Below are positions 45,457-55,056 of a stretch of 64,000 nucleotides of DNA, piece by piece (position 1 is the first letter of the stretch; each line of letters begins with the position of its first letter). Below the pieces are notes generated by a model. The model had not been told where the DNA came from. It saw only the letters and a program-made list of their open reading frames with translations, and made no database searches. Origin of the DNA: Rhizobium sp. RM (GTDB lineage Bacteria > Pseudomonadota > Alphaproteobacteria > Rhizobiales > Rhizobiaceae); NCBI RefSeq assembly GCF_013390595.1, contig NZ_JACAWV010000016.1, positions 1 to 64,000 of the forward strand, given 5' to 3'. A program made the position numbers and the translations under genes.

Positions 45457-46854
45457 TCAGACGTACCAGTCATCGATCGAATAAGCCTTGATGTAATCGA
45501 TCTTCATCTGCGAACCGTCGCTGAAATCTTGCGCCGACGGTGTTCCGGCCATGCCGCCGACGGCGAGATTGACGATCATGTACATTGGATCATGCATGTC
45601 TGACGGGGTGTCGATCTGCGCTACGGCCACATCATCGATGTACCAGGTGATGTGGTCTTCCTCCCACAAGACGCCGTAGGTGTGAAAACCTTCCGTGCTT
45701 GCCACGCTGACATTGTTGATGATCGATGACTGTGAGCCATTTTCGTTGGTGTGGGCCGACATGATGACCGTATTGGGGTTCTGGCCTCGCATTTCCACCA
45801 CGTCCAGTTCCGGCGGCCATGAGCCATCGGCCGGAAGCAGCCAGAAGGCGGGCCAGGCGCCCTGGTCGTCAGGCATGTCCGCACGGATCTCGAAGTAACC
45901 GTAGGTCTGGCTGAAGGAGGAATAGGTATTCAGCATGCCCGAGGTGTAGTCGTAACCGTTCACCTCACTTTCGATCGACGAGGGTGTGGCGGCTGCAGTA
46001 ATCGTCAGAACGCCGTTCTCGACCGAAAATGGATTGACGGAGGATGTCGGCTCATAGGACGGATTGATGTACCACTGCTTTTCACCGTTTCCGGTGAGCG
46101 TGCTGCCTTTTTCCGGCGCCCACCAGTATTTGGCGTCCCATACGCCCTGTTCGCCGTCGCGGAGCGATAAGGAATTGAAGTCATCGGTGAAGGTTGCCGT
46201 GAGCACCGAACGATCGAGGCTCAATTCAAACTGGTCTGCCTGCAATTCATCGGCCGTTGTGTTTGCCAGCACGACACTTTCGCCGTTTCCGAGATTGAGC
46301 CACAGGTCGTTTCCTTGCTGTGTGGCATTGCTCATCAACTGGTCGAATGACGTGATGCCGTAGTCGTTGAGGCGGATGGTGTCGTCAGAGCCGAAATCGG
46401 TGATGAGATCGGTGCCGTTACCTTTCGTGAAGATGAAGGTATCAGCGCCACCTCCACCAATCAGCACGTCATTGCCTGCGCCACCGTCGATGGTCTGCGA
46501 GCCCGAACCACCGGTGATGATGTTGTCGAGGTCATTGCCGAAGGCATAACGGCCGTTCCCCGTGACGCGCAGGTTCTCGAAATTGTCGGGTAGTGTGTAG
46601 CTCATCCATGTGTCGATGGTGTCGATGCCCTCCCCGGCATTTTCGACCGCTCGATTGATCCCCGAATAGAGGTAGTAGATGTCATCGCCCGTACCGCCGA
46701 TCATCGTCACATCAACGGAACTGTCACCCCACATGGAATCGTTGCCTGCCTTACCGTAAAGTTGGGGGCCGGAATTGGTGGCAGAGAAGAAACCTGTGGA
46801 ACTTCCGCTGTAATAGAGCGTCTCGCCAAGCGCATTCAAAACTGTCTGGGCCAT
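45457..46854 (-). CDS. exsH: ExsH-like secreted endo-glycanase (GH16 with RTX repeats)
   Basis: This 465-residue extracellular enzyme has RTX nonapeptides in its N-terminal half (GGTGDDIYY, GGAGNDVLI, GGGGADTFI at about 53-141) and a glycoside hydrolase family 16 domain in the C-terminal half. The catalytic triad is Glu349, Asp351, Glu354 in ELDVVEMRG. Length and reversed order (RTX first, enzyme last) match ExsH of Sinorhizobium, a succinoglycan depolymerase exported by PrsDE. The adjacent type I pair would export it. Substrate (succinoglycan or another beta-glucan) is inferred. Confidence 0.85.
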   Translation of the reverse strand: MAQTVLNALGETLYYSGSSTGFFSATNSGPQLYGKAGNDSMWGDSSVDVTMIGGTGDDIYYLYSGINRAVENAGEGIDTIDTWMSYTLPDNFENLRVTGNGRYAFGNDLDNIITGGSGSQTIDGGAGNDVLIGGGGADTFIFTKGNGTDLITDFGSDDTIRLNDYGITSFDQLMSNATQQGNDLWLNLGNGESVVLANTTADELQADQFELSLDRSVLTATFTDDFNSLSLRDGEQGVWDAKYWWAPEKGSTLTGNGEKQWYINPSYEPTSSVNPFSVENGVLTITAAATPSSIESEVNGYDYTSGMLNTYSSFSQTYGYFEIRADMPDDQGAWPAFWLLPADGSWPPELDVVEMRGQNPNTVIMSAHTNENGSQSSIINNVSVASTEGFHTYGVLWEEDHITWYIDDVAVAQIDTPSDMHDPMYMIVNLAVGGMAGTPSAQDFSDGSQMKIDYIKAYSIDDWYV

Positions 46855-47088
46855 CGCAATGCCTCCTGTTCGTGGTGGTCCTCCGCAAAACTCCTCCTGC
46901 GGAAAACCTAACAGTCCGGCTTTTCTGATTTAGGGCGAAAATGAGATGTCCTGTTCCAATACGGGAATGGCGGCGCAAATCTGCCGCCGTGTTTAACGGG
47001 GCGTATTGCTCCGGCACAACCGCGTGATTTTCTGCTTCATTATGAGGCAGGGCGCCACGCGGTCACGGCTCCGAAGCGGAGTCCGGCG

Positions 47089-47901
47089 TTACAGGACGAG
47101 CTTGCGCAACTGCTGAGACAGAAGGTCCATCAGGCTGACGGTGGCGATGATGATGATGAGCATTGCAGAGGCCTGCGGATAATAGAAACCGCGAATGTTT
47201 TCGAACAGAACCTGACCGATGCCACCGGCACCGATGAGCCCGAGAACGGTTGCCGAGCGGATGTTGGATTCCAGGCGATAAAGTGAGAGCGAAATCCAAA
47301 GCGGCAGCACCTGGGGGATGACGCCGAACAGCACTTGCTGCACGCGAGAGGCACCGGTTGTGCGGATCGCCTCGACCGGGCGAGGGTCGATGGCTTCGAC
47401 CGCCTCGGAAAACAGTTTGGAGAGCGTGCCCGTGGTGTGGATGAAAAGCGCCATCACTCCAGCGAAAGGGCCAAGACCGACAGCCACCACGAAAAGGACC
47501 GCAAACACCACTTCATGAATGGCGCGGAACATGTCCATCAGGCGACGGACTGGCTGCAGCACCCACCACGGCGCCATGTTGTGTGCCGAAAGGATGCCAA
47601 GCGGGACGGAAAAGACGACCGCCAGAAAAGTGCCCCAAAGGGCGATCTGCACCGTGACGACCATTTCCTCCAGGTAAAATCGCCAGTCACCGAAGTCGGG
47701 CTTCATGAAGCCGCTGGCATATTCAGCCATGTTACCGGCATCGGTGAACAGATAGGTCCATCTGCCTATCTCCGCCGGTGTCCAGCTATAGGCCAATGCC
47801 GCAATAACGGCGAGCAGGATAAGGCCGTTTCGCGTTCCGCCTGGTTGTTTCGGCAAAGATGCGGTCACGGCAGTGTCTGTTGTCGTCATCGCTTTGGTCA
47901 T
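47089..47901 (-). CDS. phnE: Phosphonate ABC transporter permease PhnE
   Basis: This 270-residue permease has about six membrane helices and the binding-protein-dependent permease loop ([26 protein letters not shown]), as in PhnE phosphonate/phosphate importers. It is the last of phnC-phnD-phnE, read leftward. The gap to phnD is 61 bp. Together they import phosphonates, and the degradation genes are divergently placed to the right. Confidence 0.9.
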   Translation of the reverse strand: MTKAMTTTDTAVTASLPKQPGGTRNGLILLAVIAALAYSWTPAEIGRWTYLFTDAGNMAEYASGFMKPDFGDWRFYLEEMVVTVQIALWGTFLAVVFSVPLGILSAHNMAPWWVLQPVRRLMDMFRAIHEVVFAVLFVVAVGLGPFAGVMALFIHTTGTLSKLFSEAVEAIDPRPVEAIRTTGASRVQQVLFGVIPQVLPLWISLSLYRLESNIRSATVLGLIGAGGIGQVLFENIRGFYYPQASAMLIIIIATVSLMDLLSQQLRKLVL

Positions 47902-47962
47902 GGAATTGTCTCGCGTTGGAAGAGGAGACAGGCCATCGGGCCTGTCTCACGGTCGATCGGGG

Positions 47963-48955
47963 TCAGTTGCCGAGGCTGGCGAGCTCGGCTTCGTATCTTG
48001 CCTTCTGCGCTGTCAGGTCCTTGATCTTTGCGTCTCTTGCTGCGGCATCGAGCTTGGCGTCGCCCTGAGCCTGCGCAATGGCCTTGGTCAGTTCCATGAC
48101 GCGGATCGGCAGAAGCTGGTTGTCGTTGGAGGCGCGGAATGGCGACCATTTCAGACCCGCGAGGATTTTCTTCTCTTCCTCGACGTTACCCTTGGACTTG
48201 TCGGTGCCGTAGGTCAGGAAGAAATCGCGGATCTTCGTCTTGGCTTCTTCCGGCAGGTCCTTGCGCCAGACAATCGGATCTGCGGGGATCAGAGGCGAAC
48301 GCCAGATTTCGCGGATGTTGGCGAACGCTTTCGGATTGTTCTGCTCGATAAGCGCCATGTTCTCGGTGTTGTTGGCGGCAGCGTCGACCTGTTTGTTGGC
48401 CACCGCCATGGCATTTGTTTCATGGTTGGCGTTGGTGACGTTCTTGAAGCAGGTCTTCGGGTCGATGCTGTTTTTCGAGAACACGAAGGTCATCGGCACG
48501 AGATAGCCGGAGGTGGAGTTGACGTCACCGAGACCGAAGTTGAGCGACTTGTCGCAGGTCAGGAGCTGGTCGATCGTCTGGATCGGAGACTCTTTCGGCA
48601 CGATGACCACGGACCAGTAGCCCGGCTCACCGGTGACGGCGACGCTCTGAACGAACACTTCGCCATCGGCGCGGTCGACGGCTTCCATGGCCGACTTGTT
48701 GCCGTACCAGGCCATCTGCACCTTGTCGAAGCGCATGCCTTCAATGATGCCGGCATAGTCGGACGCGAAGAAGGGTTTCACCTCAAGGCCGGTCTTTTCC
48801 TTCATCGCATCGAGGAAGGGCAGCCAGCTGCTTTTCAGGTTCTGCTGGGATTCGGTCGAGATGATACCGAAGTTGATGGTTTCTGCCGCATGCGCTGCAG
48901 ACCCCAGAGTAAGGGCGAGCGACATCGCCGCCATGCTTTTCAGGATCGCGTTCAT
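47963..48955 (-). CDS. phnD: Phosphonate ABC transporter substrate-binding protein PhnD
   Basis: This 330-residue periplasmic protein has a signal peptide (about residues 1-23, ending GSAAHA) and the PhnD/phosphonate-binding fold (NFGIISTESQQNLKSSWLPFLDAMKEKTGLEVKPFFASDYAGIIEG). A near-consensus ribosome site precedes ATG 48955. It lies 26 bp from phnC. Which phosphonate it prefers is not visible, but 2-aminoethylphosphonate is likely given the neighbouring degradation genes. Confidence 0.9.
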   Translation of the reverse strand: MNAILKSMAAMSLALTLGSAAHAAETINFGIISTESQQNLKSSWLPFLDAMKEKTGLEVKPFFASDYAGIIEGMRFDKVQMAWYGNKSAMEAVDRADGEVFVQSVAVTGEPGYWSVVIVPKESPIQTIDQLLTCDKSLNFGLGDVNSTSGYLVPMTFVFSKNSIDPKTCFKNVTNANHETNAMAVANKQVDAAANNTENMALIEQNNPKAFANIREIWRSPLIPADPIVWRKDLPEEAKTKIRDFFLTYGTDKSKGNVEEEKKILAGLKWSPFRASNDNQLLPIRVMELTKAIAQAQGDAKLDAAARDAKIKDLTAQKARYEAELASLGN

Positions 48956-48981
48956 CGTAGTCTCCGTGTCGTCAAACGTGG

Positions 48982-49824
48982 TTAGGCGGGCAGGGGCTGT
49001 GCCTGCAGTCTGTTGAGGACCGGCTTGAGGGCCGGAGCGGCATGGCCAGCCGGAGCATCCGGCAGGACCAGTTCTTCCGAGGCCGCGCCATAAAGCTCGG
49101 CCAGGAATTCGTTCGTCAGCGCGCTGGATGGTCCGTCATAAACGATCTTGCCATTGCGCATCGCAACGGTGCGCGGGCAATAACGGCGCGCATATTCGAC
49201 CTGATGCAGCGATACGACCACGGTGATGCCGTCGCTGGAATTGATATCGGAGAGGACATCCATGACGCGCCGCGCAGATGAGGGGTCGAGTGCGGAGATC
49301 GGCTCGTCGGCAATCAGGATTTCGGCTTCCTGAACCAGCGTTCGGGCAATGGCGGCGCGCTGCTGCTGGCCACCCGACAGCGTTGAGGACCGCTGGGTAA
49401 CCACCTGGGGAATGCCGACCCGTTCCAGCGCGGCCTGCGCCTTGCGTTTTTCGTCGTGGTTGAAGAGGCCAAGCGTTCCGCGCCAGCGCGGCGTGCGGCC
49501 CAGGTGGCCGATCAGTACATTGGTCTGCACGGAAAGCCGGCCGACCAGATTGAATTGCTGGAAGATGACGGAAACACGGCCCCGTTTCAGGCGTCGGTTG
49601 AGGCGCCCGCTGTCCTGACACAGATCTCCGAGGACGTCGATGCGTCCACCGGCAGCATCTGCCACTTCCAGCCCGGCAATATGGCGGATGAGGGTGCTTT
49701 TGCCTGAGCCCGAAGCGCCGATCAGCGCAACCATTTCACCGCGCTCGACGGTCAGGCTTACCTTGTCCAAAGCACGTGTCTTGCCGAAAGTCTTCGAGAC
49801 ATTGGAGACCGTTATCGCTGTCAT
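48982..49824 (-). CDS. phnC: Phosphonate ABC transporter ATP-binding protein PhnC
   Basis: This 280-residue ATPase has Walker [14 protein letters not shown], signature [14 protein letters not shown], Walker [13 protein letters not shown], and the PhnC-style [23 protein letters not shown] 49824 ([11 protein letters not shown]) was chosen; the frame extending to 49881 is not family-like. It is the first gene of the phnCDE unit, 251 bp downstream of the ATAG-N7-CTAT operator at 50075. Confidence 0.92.
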   Translation of the reverse strand: MTAITVSNVSKTFGKTRALDKVSLTVERGEMVALIGASGSGKSTLIRHIAGLEVADAAGGRIDVLGDLCQDSGRLNRRLKRGRVSVIFQQFNLVGRLSVQTNVLIGHLGRTPRWRGTLGLFNHDEKRKAQAALERVGIPQVVTQRSSTLSGGQQQRAAIARTLVQEAEILIADEPISALDPSSARRVMDVLSDINSSDGITVVVSLHQVEYARRYCPRTVAMRNGKIVYDGPSSALTNEFLAELYGAASEELVLPDAPAGHAAPALKPVLNRLQAQPLPA

Positions 49825-50124
49825 TGCTACCTGTTCCTTCAGCCAAAATTCGGCATGGTTGTCCCGCACGCAAAAGAACAAGTCCCGTGCGTCGTGCAGA
49901 ATTTAATGTGAATCGTCCAATGTCGTCCGGCTATCGATGTATAGATCCGGACTGGATGCAATTACCCTGTGAATTGCCTGGTCGGATGACGTTTAATTAC
50001 AGGTCACACGATGACAGTTTCGTGACAAAACGCCGTCTGTGACCCGTAGGTGCAATCCAAATTATCTGTCGATACCATAGGTCAAATCTATGGGTTGCGC
50101 CGACTGTTTTTGCGAGAGTCCGTC
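49825..50124. other. Gap between LysR regulator and phnC
   Basis: No gene in these 300 bp. It holds the phnC promoter, and near its regulator end the inverted repeat at 50075-50093 that is repeated upstream of the degradation operon. Confidence 0.5.
50075..50093. promoter_or_regulatory. LysR-type operator, copy 1 (phnC side)
   Basis: CCATAG-GTCAAAT-CTATGG, an inverted repeat of the ATAG-N7-CTAT LysR-box type. A near-identical copy lies at 51034-51052 in front of the degradation genes. Confidence 0.65.
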
Positions 50125-50985
50125 CTAGAGAACGGTTTCGACAAAAGCCTTGATCGATCGCACCGTCTTTCGGTCTTCCAGAAAAGCCAGCCGATACTCC
50201 GTTCTGATCATGCCGCCGGAAATGCGCAATGTCTTCATGCGTGGGTGGGGGACGAATTCGAAGTCGGCTACGACACCGATCCCAAGTCCCCGTTCAACCG
50301 CTTTCCACACACCCTCGCGGCTGCCGATTTCCATGAATGGCGTGAGGGCAACATTGGCAGCTTCAGCCGCGCGCTCAAGCGCATAACGGGTGGTTGAGCC
50401 TTCTTCCCGGAGGATCAGGGGCTCGCCCGCCAGCTCGGCCAGTTCGATCTCGTCCCTTTGCCACCAGGCATGGTCGTCATTTACGAAGGCGACGATCTCC
50501 TGCGTGCTGAAGGTCATGGTCTTGATGCGAGGGTCGTCGATCGTATGCGCCAGGATCGCAATATCGGCTTCGAGCTCAAGGACGCGTTTCAACGTGCGGT
50601 CGGAATTGCCGAGAAGCATGTTGACCTTGAAAGAGGGATAACGCTCGATGAAGCGCGCGATCATGTCAGTGGCATGGAACGGGCTGACGGCGGCAATCTT
50701 CAGTGCACCGGTCTTCAGTTCACCGAAATTGAGAAGCAGCTCCTCCGCCTCTTCGTGAAGCTTGAACAGTCTGGCGCTGATCGAAAGCAGCGAGCGGCCA
50801 GCCTCGGTCAGCTCGATCTGGCGGCCCTGACGCAGAAAGAGTTCGACGCCGTAGCGTTCCTCCAGTTCGCGGACCTGCGTCGTCAATGTCGGCTGGCTGA
50901 CCCGAAGTGCGCGCGCGGCGGCCGAGAAACCGCGATGGGTGGCTACCGCCTGAAAGGCTCTCAGATGGGTAAAGACGATGGCCAT
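50125..50985 (-). CDS. LysR family regulator of the phosphonate cluster
   Basis: This 286-residue LysR regulator has an N-terminal winged helix (about residues 5-62, HLRAFQAVATHRGFSAAARALRVSQPTLTTQVRELE) and a substrate-binding domain. AGGAGATC precedes ATG 50985. It sits between the phnCDE uptake arm and the divergent degradation arm, and the same 19-bp inverted repeat occurs on both sides, so it most likely controls both. The inducer is probably the phosphonate substrate or an intermediate. Confidence 0.9.
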   Translation of the reverse strand: MAIVFTHLRAFQAVATHRGFSAAARALRVSQPTLTTQVRELEERYGVELFLRQGRQIELTEAGRSLLSISARLFKLHEEAEELLLNFGELKTGALKIAAVSPFHATDMIARFIERYPSFKVNMLLGNSDRTLKRVLELEADIAILAHTIDDPRIKTMTFSTQEIVAFVNDDHAWWQRDEIELAELAGEPLILREEGSTTRYALERAAEAANVALTPFMEIGSREGVWKAVERGLGIGVVADFEFVPHPRMKTLRISGGMIRTEYRLAFLEDRKTVRSIKAFVETVL

Positions 50986-51033
50986 GTTCAGATCTCCTCT
51001 CCCTCTCGCGACCGGTGCGAGACGGCGTCTAAT

Positions 51034-51052
51034 CCATAGATCCTATCAATGG
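51034..51052. promoter_or_regulatory. LysR-type operator, copy 2 (degradation side)
   Basis: CCATAG-ATCCTAT-CAATGG, matching the copy at 50075 in both outer half-sites except one base, with the same 7-bp spacing. It lies between the regulator and the alcohol dehydrogenase gene. Confidence 0.65.
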
Positions 51053-51124
51053 ATCGTAACAAAAATATGGATTGGATTTATTGTCTTTGCCGGGTCATTC
51101 AATCGGCGAAACAAGGAGCGACCG

Positions 51125-52231
51125 ATGCGTGCCTGGACCTATTCCAATCCTGTGAAGATCATCTTCGGGGCCGGCGCCCTTGCCGAGGCCAGAAAAGCCG
51201 TCGGCGACCGTGCCTATTGCCTGCTGACCTACAACGATCATCCGTTCTTCGACGAACTCGTTGCCCGTATCTCGCAAGAGCTCGGCGAACCGGCGGTTAT
51301 AGTGCGGGATGTCGAACCGAACCCCAGCTTCGACGGCCTGAGAGCTGCCTGCTGGTCCTTTGGCGCCGCCACCCGGACGCCTGAAGTCATTCTGGCGATC
51401 GGTGGTGGTTCGGTCATCGATACAGCCAAGGTTCTCTCGGCCGGTGGTCGTGATTTTTCCCGCGTCCAGAATTTCCTGGAAGGCCACACGGGAGCAGACA
51501 CATTGCTCGATCTTCCGATCATTGCCGTGCCGACAACAGCAGGTACAGGTAGCGAGGTTACCTGCTGGGCAACCGTCTGGGACACGGCGGCCAAGAAGAA
51601 ATACTCACTCGCCGACGCGCGTTATTATCCGCAATACGCCATTCTCGACCCGGAACTAACGCTGGGTGTGCCGCGGGCACTTGCACTATCCACCGGGCTC
51701 GACGCTCTGTCGCATGCGCTTGAAAGCATCTGGAACGTCAATGCCAACCCGGTGTCTGCAAGCCATGCGGTTTCTGCGGCGCGGGAGATCATCGACGTTC
51801 TGCCGCTTCTGGTCGACAATCTCGGTGATATCGGTCTGCGCGAGCGCATGATGCGGGCAAGCCTTTCGGCCGGTTTGGCGTTTTCCAACACCAAGACGGC
51901 GCTTGCCCATTCTCTTTCCTATTACCTGACGCTGCATCATGGCACGGTGCATGGTATTGCATGCTCCTTCAGCCTGCCGGCGATCATGCGCAGCGTGATG
52001 GGCCACGACGCCGACTGCGACGCTGCTTTGCGCCGCATTTTCGGTGACGATCTCTCTGCCGGTGCCGATGCGCTGGAGGCGTTCCTTCACCGGCTTGGCG
52101 TCTCGACGATGGCAACCGATTACGGTGTGACACGGGAAAACTGGCTGCGGGCCATCGATGACGCGCTGCTGGGCGAGCGCGGCCGCAATTTCATTGGCAG
52201 CCGTGATGCTGTGCTTGCTTCAGCCGCCTGA
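51125..52231 (+). CDS. Phosphonate-associated iron-containing alcohol dehydrogenase
   Basis: This 368-residue group III alcohol dehydrogenase has the NAD-binding GGGSVIDTAK and GTGSEVT segments and metal-ligand histidines in LDALSHALES, HSLSYYLTLHHGTVHG. A family of such enzymes is known near phosphonate genes and has been proposed to reduce phosphonoacetaldehyde or a related aldehyde. It starts the rightward degradation unit, with AAGGAG 8 bp before ATG. Its exact place in the pathway beside PhnX is unclear. Confidence 0.85.
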   Translation: MRAWTYSNPVKIIFGAGALAEARKAVGDRAYCLLTYNDHPFFDELVARISQELGEPAVIVRDVEPNPSFDGLRAACWSFGAATRTPEVILAIGGGSVIDTAKVLSAGGRDFSRVQNFLEGHTGADTLLDLPIIAVPTTAGTGSEVTCWATVWDTAAKKKYSLADARYYPQYAILDPELTLGVPRALALSTGLDALSHALESIWNVNANPVSASHAVSAAREIIDVLPLLVDNLGDIGLRERMMRASLSAGLAFSNTKTALAHSLSYYLTLHHGTVHGIACSFSLPAIMRSVMGHDADCDAALRRIFGDDLSAGADALEAFLHRLGVSTMATDYGVTRENWLRAIDDALLGERGRNFIGSRDAVLASAA

Positions 52232-52329
52232 GACATTGGTTTTCGACCCGCGACGTTACCGAGAAAAGTGCTGTCATGCTTTGACTGTAGACAGATCGGG
52301 CAAAGCATGAATTTGAGAAAGTAAGGATC

Positions 52330-53454
52330 ATGAGCGAACATTTTGATCTTGCCGTGGTGGGCGCCGGCATCATCGGTCTTTCGGTGGCCTTGGCTGCCGT
52401 CAAGAAAGGCAAGAAGGTCGTTGTCATCGAGCGCAACGCCAAGGCCATCGGGGCTTCGATCCGCAACTTCGGTTTCATCACCATTTCCGGCCAGAAACAG
52501 GGCGATCACTGGGCACGCGCCCGCCGCGCCCGGGATGTCTGGGCCGAGGTGGTGCAGGAGGCCGGCATTGAGGTGCTGCATCGCGGCCTGGTCATGCCCG
52601 CCTATCGTCAGGAGGCCGAGGCGGTGCTCGATGCTTTCCTGGAGACTGATATGGGATCGGATTGCCGACGGATTTCTGCGGCGGAAGCTCTCGAGCATGT
52701 ACCGTCGATCAGGGCCGAAGGCATGCGCGGCGCTCTCTACAGCCCGCACGAGATCAGGGTTGAATCGCGCGAGGCGATCCCGAAGATTGCCGCCTGGCTT
52801 GAAGCCCGCCATGGTGTGACGTTCCATTGGAATACAGCGGTCAATGCGGTGGACGGTACGACTGTGTCGACCAGCCGTGGCGTGATCGAGGCGGAAGCCT
52901 GCGTTGTCTGCCCCGGCGACGACTTCTCCACGCTCTTCCCCGATCGTATTGCCCCGTACAAGCTCCGCGTCTGCACGTTGCAGATGCTGCGCGTGATGCC
53001 CGCCAAACCGATCAAGTTCGATGCTGCCGTCATGTCCGATCTGAGCTTCGGCCGTTATGAGGGGTTTGCCGATCTGCCGGTGGCCAAAGCGCTGTGCGAC
53101 CGGCTGGATGCGGAGCTTTCCGAAATGCGCCGCGAAGGCATCCATCTGATCGCCGTCAGGTCGGCGGACGGTTCACTGGTCGTCGGAGATAGCCATGTGT
53201 ACGGCAATGCGCAGGAACCCTTTGCGCAGGATCGCATCGATACGCTGATCATGGAAGCCTTCGATCAGATATTCGATCTGCCGGGACGCGAAATCATCGG
53301 CCGCTGGTGCGGCAGTTATGCCTCGGCAAGCGATCGGGTCGTCATGGTCGACGAACCCGCCGACAATATCCGCCTTGTCATGGTCACGGGCGGCACCGGC
53401 GCATCCACAGGCTTCGCACTGGGCGAGCAGGTCATCAATTCTCTCTACGCATAG
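52330..53454 (+). CDS. FAD-dependent oxidoreductase of the phosphonate cluster (TIGR03364-like)
   Basis: This 374-residue DAAO/glycine-oxidase-type flavoprotein has an N-terminal GAGIIGLS dinucleotide motif (VVGAGIIGLSVALAAVKKG) and the C-terminal GGTGASTGFALGE flavin-binding segment. Homologues recur beside phnX genes, and family knowledge suggests oxidation of aminoethylphosphonate or an N-methylated form to phosphonoacetaldehyde. No phnW aminotransferase gene is present here, so this enzyme may take its role. It is 10 bp before phnX. Confidence 0.83.
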   Translation: MSEHFDLAVVGAGIIGLSVALAAVKKGKKVVVIERNAKAIGASIRNFGFITISGQKQGDHWARARRARDVWAEVVQEAGIEVLHRGLVMPAYRQEAEAVLDAFLETDMGSDCRRISAAEALEHVPSIRAEGMRGALYSPHEIRVESREAIPKIAAWLEARHGVTFHWNTAVNAVDGTTVSTSRGVIEAEACVVCPGDDFSTLFPDRIAPYKLRVCTLQMLRVMPAKPIKFDAAVMSDLSFGRYEGFADLPVAKALCDRLDAELSEMRREGIHLIAVRSADGSLVVGDSHVYGNAQEPFAQDRIDTLIMEAFDQIFDLPGREIIGRWCGSYASASDRVVMVDEPADNIRLVMVTGGTGASTGFALGEQVINSLYA

Positions 53455-53464
53455 GATGAGGCAC

Positions 53465-54274
53465 ATGGCACATCTCAAGGCAGTCGTGTTCGATTGGGCG
53501 GGCACGGTCATCGATTTCGGTTCATTCGCGCCAATGGGCGTTTTCGTCGAGGCGTTCTCCCGCTTCGGCATAGAGGTTTCGATTGCCGAGGCCCGCGAGC
53601 CAATGGGCAGACCGAAATGGGATCATATCGAAGCGATGATGGCGCAGCCGCGCATCAAAGCCGCATGGCAGGATAAGCACGGTCATGCGCCGACGCGGGA
53701 CGATATTCAGGCTGTCTATGATGTCTTCGTGCCGTTGAACGAGGAGGTTGTCGATCAATATGCCGATCTCGTGCCCGGTGCCGCAGACATGGCAAAGGGG
53801 CTGCGTGAGCGTGGCCTGAAGATCGGCTCGACCACCGGCTATACCCGCTCCATCATGGCCCGTGTTCTCCCACTGGCGAAAGCGCAGGGTTACGAGGCGG
53901 ATAATCTCGTCTGCGCCGGCGATCTGCCGCATGGACGTCCGACACCAATGAACATGTACAAGTGCTTCCTCGATCTCGACGTTTGGCCTGCAAGTGCCGT
54001 GGTCAAGGTCGACGACACCGGTGTCGGAATTGATGAGGGGCGCGAGGCGGGCACGTGGACGGTCGGCCTGTCACTCAGCGGCAATGAGGCCGGTGTGACG
54101 CCGCAGGAACTGGCGGCATTGAGTGTTTCAGAAAAGGAAGCACTGCGCGAAAAGGCATCTGGCGTCCTGCGCAAGCATCGCCCCGATTACATCATCGATA
54201 CGGTGGCAGACCTTCAGCCAGTGCTCGATGATATCGAGCAGCGCATGAAAAACGGAGAACGTCCCGGCCTCTGA
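53465..54274 (+). CDS. phnX: Phosphonoacetaldehyde hydrolase PhnX (phosphonatase)
   Basis: This 269-residue haloacid dehalogenase-superfamily enzyme splits phosphonoacetaldehyde into acetaldehyde and phosphate. The nucleophile Asp is in FDWAGTVIDFG, the Schiff-base lysine in MGRPKWDHIEAM, and the Mg site in VVKVDDTGVGIDEG. Length equals other phosphonatases. It closes the degradation unit and releases the phosphate that justifies the uptake system. ATG 53465 has GGATGAGG upstream. Confidence 0.93.
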   Translation: MAHLKAVVFDWAGTVIDFGSFAPMGVFVEAFSRFGIEVSIAEAREPMGRPKWDHIEAMMAQPRIKAAWQDKHGHAPTRDDIQAVYDVFVPLNEEVVDQYADLVPGAADMAKGLRERGLKIGSTTGYTRSIMARVLPLAKAQGYEADNLVCAGDLPHGRPTPMNMYKCFLDLDVWPASAVVKVDDTGVGIDEGREAGTWTVGLSLSGNEAGVTPQELAALSVSEKEALREKASGVLRKHRPDYIIDTVADLQPVLDDIEQRMKNGERPGL

Positions 54275-54412
54275 TCCGGGAGGCTGTAGCGCTTTTTACA
54301 AACAACACCCGCCCGATCCAGGCGGGACGTTGGCCGGCGGGAGCGGCAATTGCTGCCTCGTGACCATGACCAATCCGTGATTGCAGAGCCCGTAAATTTA
54401 CCTTGTAATACT

Positions 54413-54427
54413 TGACTAGAATAGTTA
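54413..54427. promoter_or_regulatory. RirA (IRO)-like box upstream of the ECF sigma gene
   Basis: TGACTA-GAA-TAGTTA is a near-perfect inverted repeat that fits the rhizobial RirA IRO-box pattern TGA-N9-TCA with one mismatch. It lies 37 bp before the sigma start. The consensus is short, so chance is possible. Confidence 0.35.
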
Positions 54428-54464
54428 GGTATTCGCCGGATTGGTCCTGGTGGGGCGGGGGCAA

Positions 54465-54974
54465 ATGGGCATTCATGATGACGATAAGCGCTATGCGATC
54501 TACAGGGCACACCGTGCCGACCTGGTGAAATTCGCAACGCCGATTGCCGGTTCGCGCGAAGAGGCAGAGGATATCGTTCAGGAAGCCTTTGTGCGCTTTA
54601 CGCCCGGGCATGCCGCAAACGCGATTTTGCCGCGCGCCTATCTGACCCGGATCGTCCGTAACCTTGCTCTCAATCTGCGCAAGCGCAAAACGCTCGAGAA
54701 GCGTCATGTGCAGGATGACGTCCCTTATTGGGGCGTGCCGCAGGCCGTCCAAACCCCAGAGCAACATATGCTTTACGAGGATCAGGTGAAGCGAGTGGCG
54801 TTCATTCTGTCGCAAATGCCCGATCAGAGCCGTATTGCGGTGGAGATGCACCGCTTCGACGGCTGCACGATGGAAGAGATTGCCGAACGCCTCGGGACGT
54901 CCGTCAGCAGCGTGCATCGGCTGTTGCGTAGCGCCATGGCGGAACTGACATCCCGCCTGAACGAAAGAAGCTGA
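54465..54974 (+). CDS. hasI: ECF RNA polymerase sigma factor (FecI-type)
   Basis: This 169-residue ECF sigma factor has region 2 at about 10-75 (EEAEDIVQEAFVRFTPG) and region 4 at about 105-160 (MPDQSRIAVEMHRFDGCTMEEIAERLGTSVSSVHRLL). It is followed by a FecR-like gene and a TonB heme receptor, the standard order of a cell-surface signalling cascade. ATG 54465 follows a GGGGG site. The has name is taken from its position in a has-like locus. Confidence 0.88.
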   Translation: MGIHDDDKRYAIYRAHRADLVKFATPIAGSREEAEDIVQEAFVRFTPGHAANAILPRAYLTRIVRNLALNLRKRKTLEKRHVQDDVPYWGVPQAVQTPEQHMLYEDQVKRVAFILSQMPDQSRIAVEMHRFDGCTMEEIAERLGTSVSSVHRLLRSAMAELTSRLNERS

Positions 54975-55056
54975 AAAAAAAACCTCGTGCGATTGTCTTG
55001 ATTATAAACATCGCCAATAACGGCTCGATTCAGGACTGAAACAGGCCCTTCTGACA

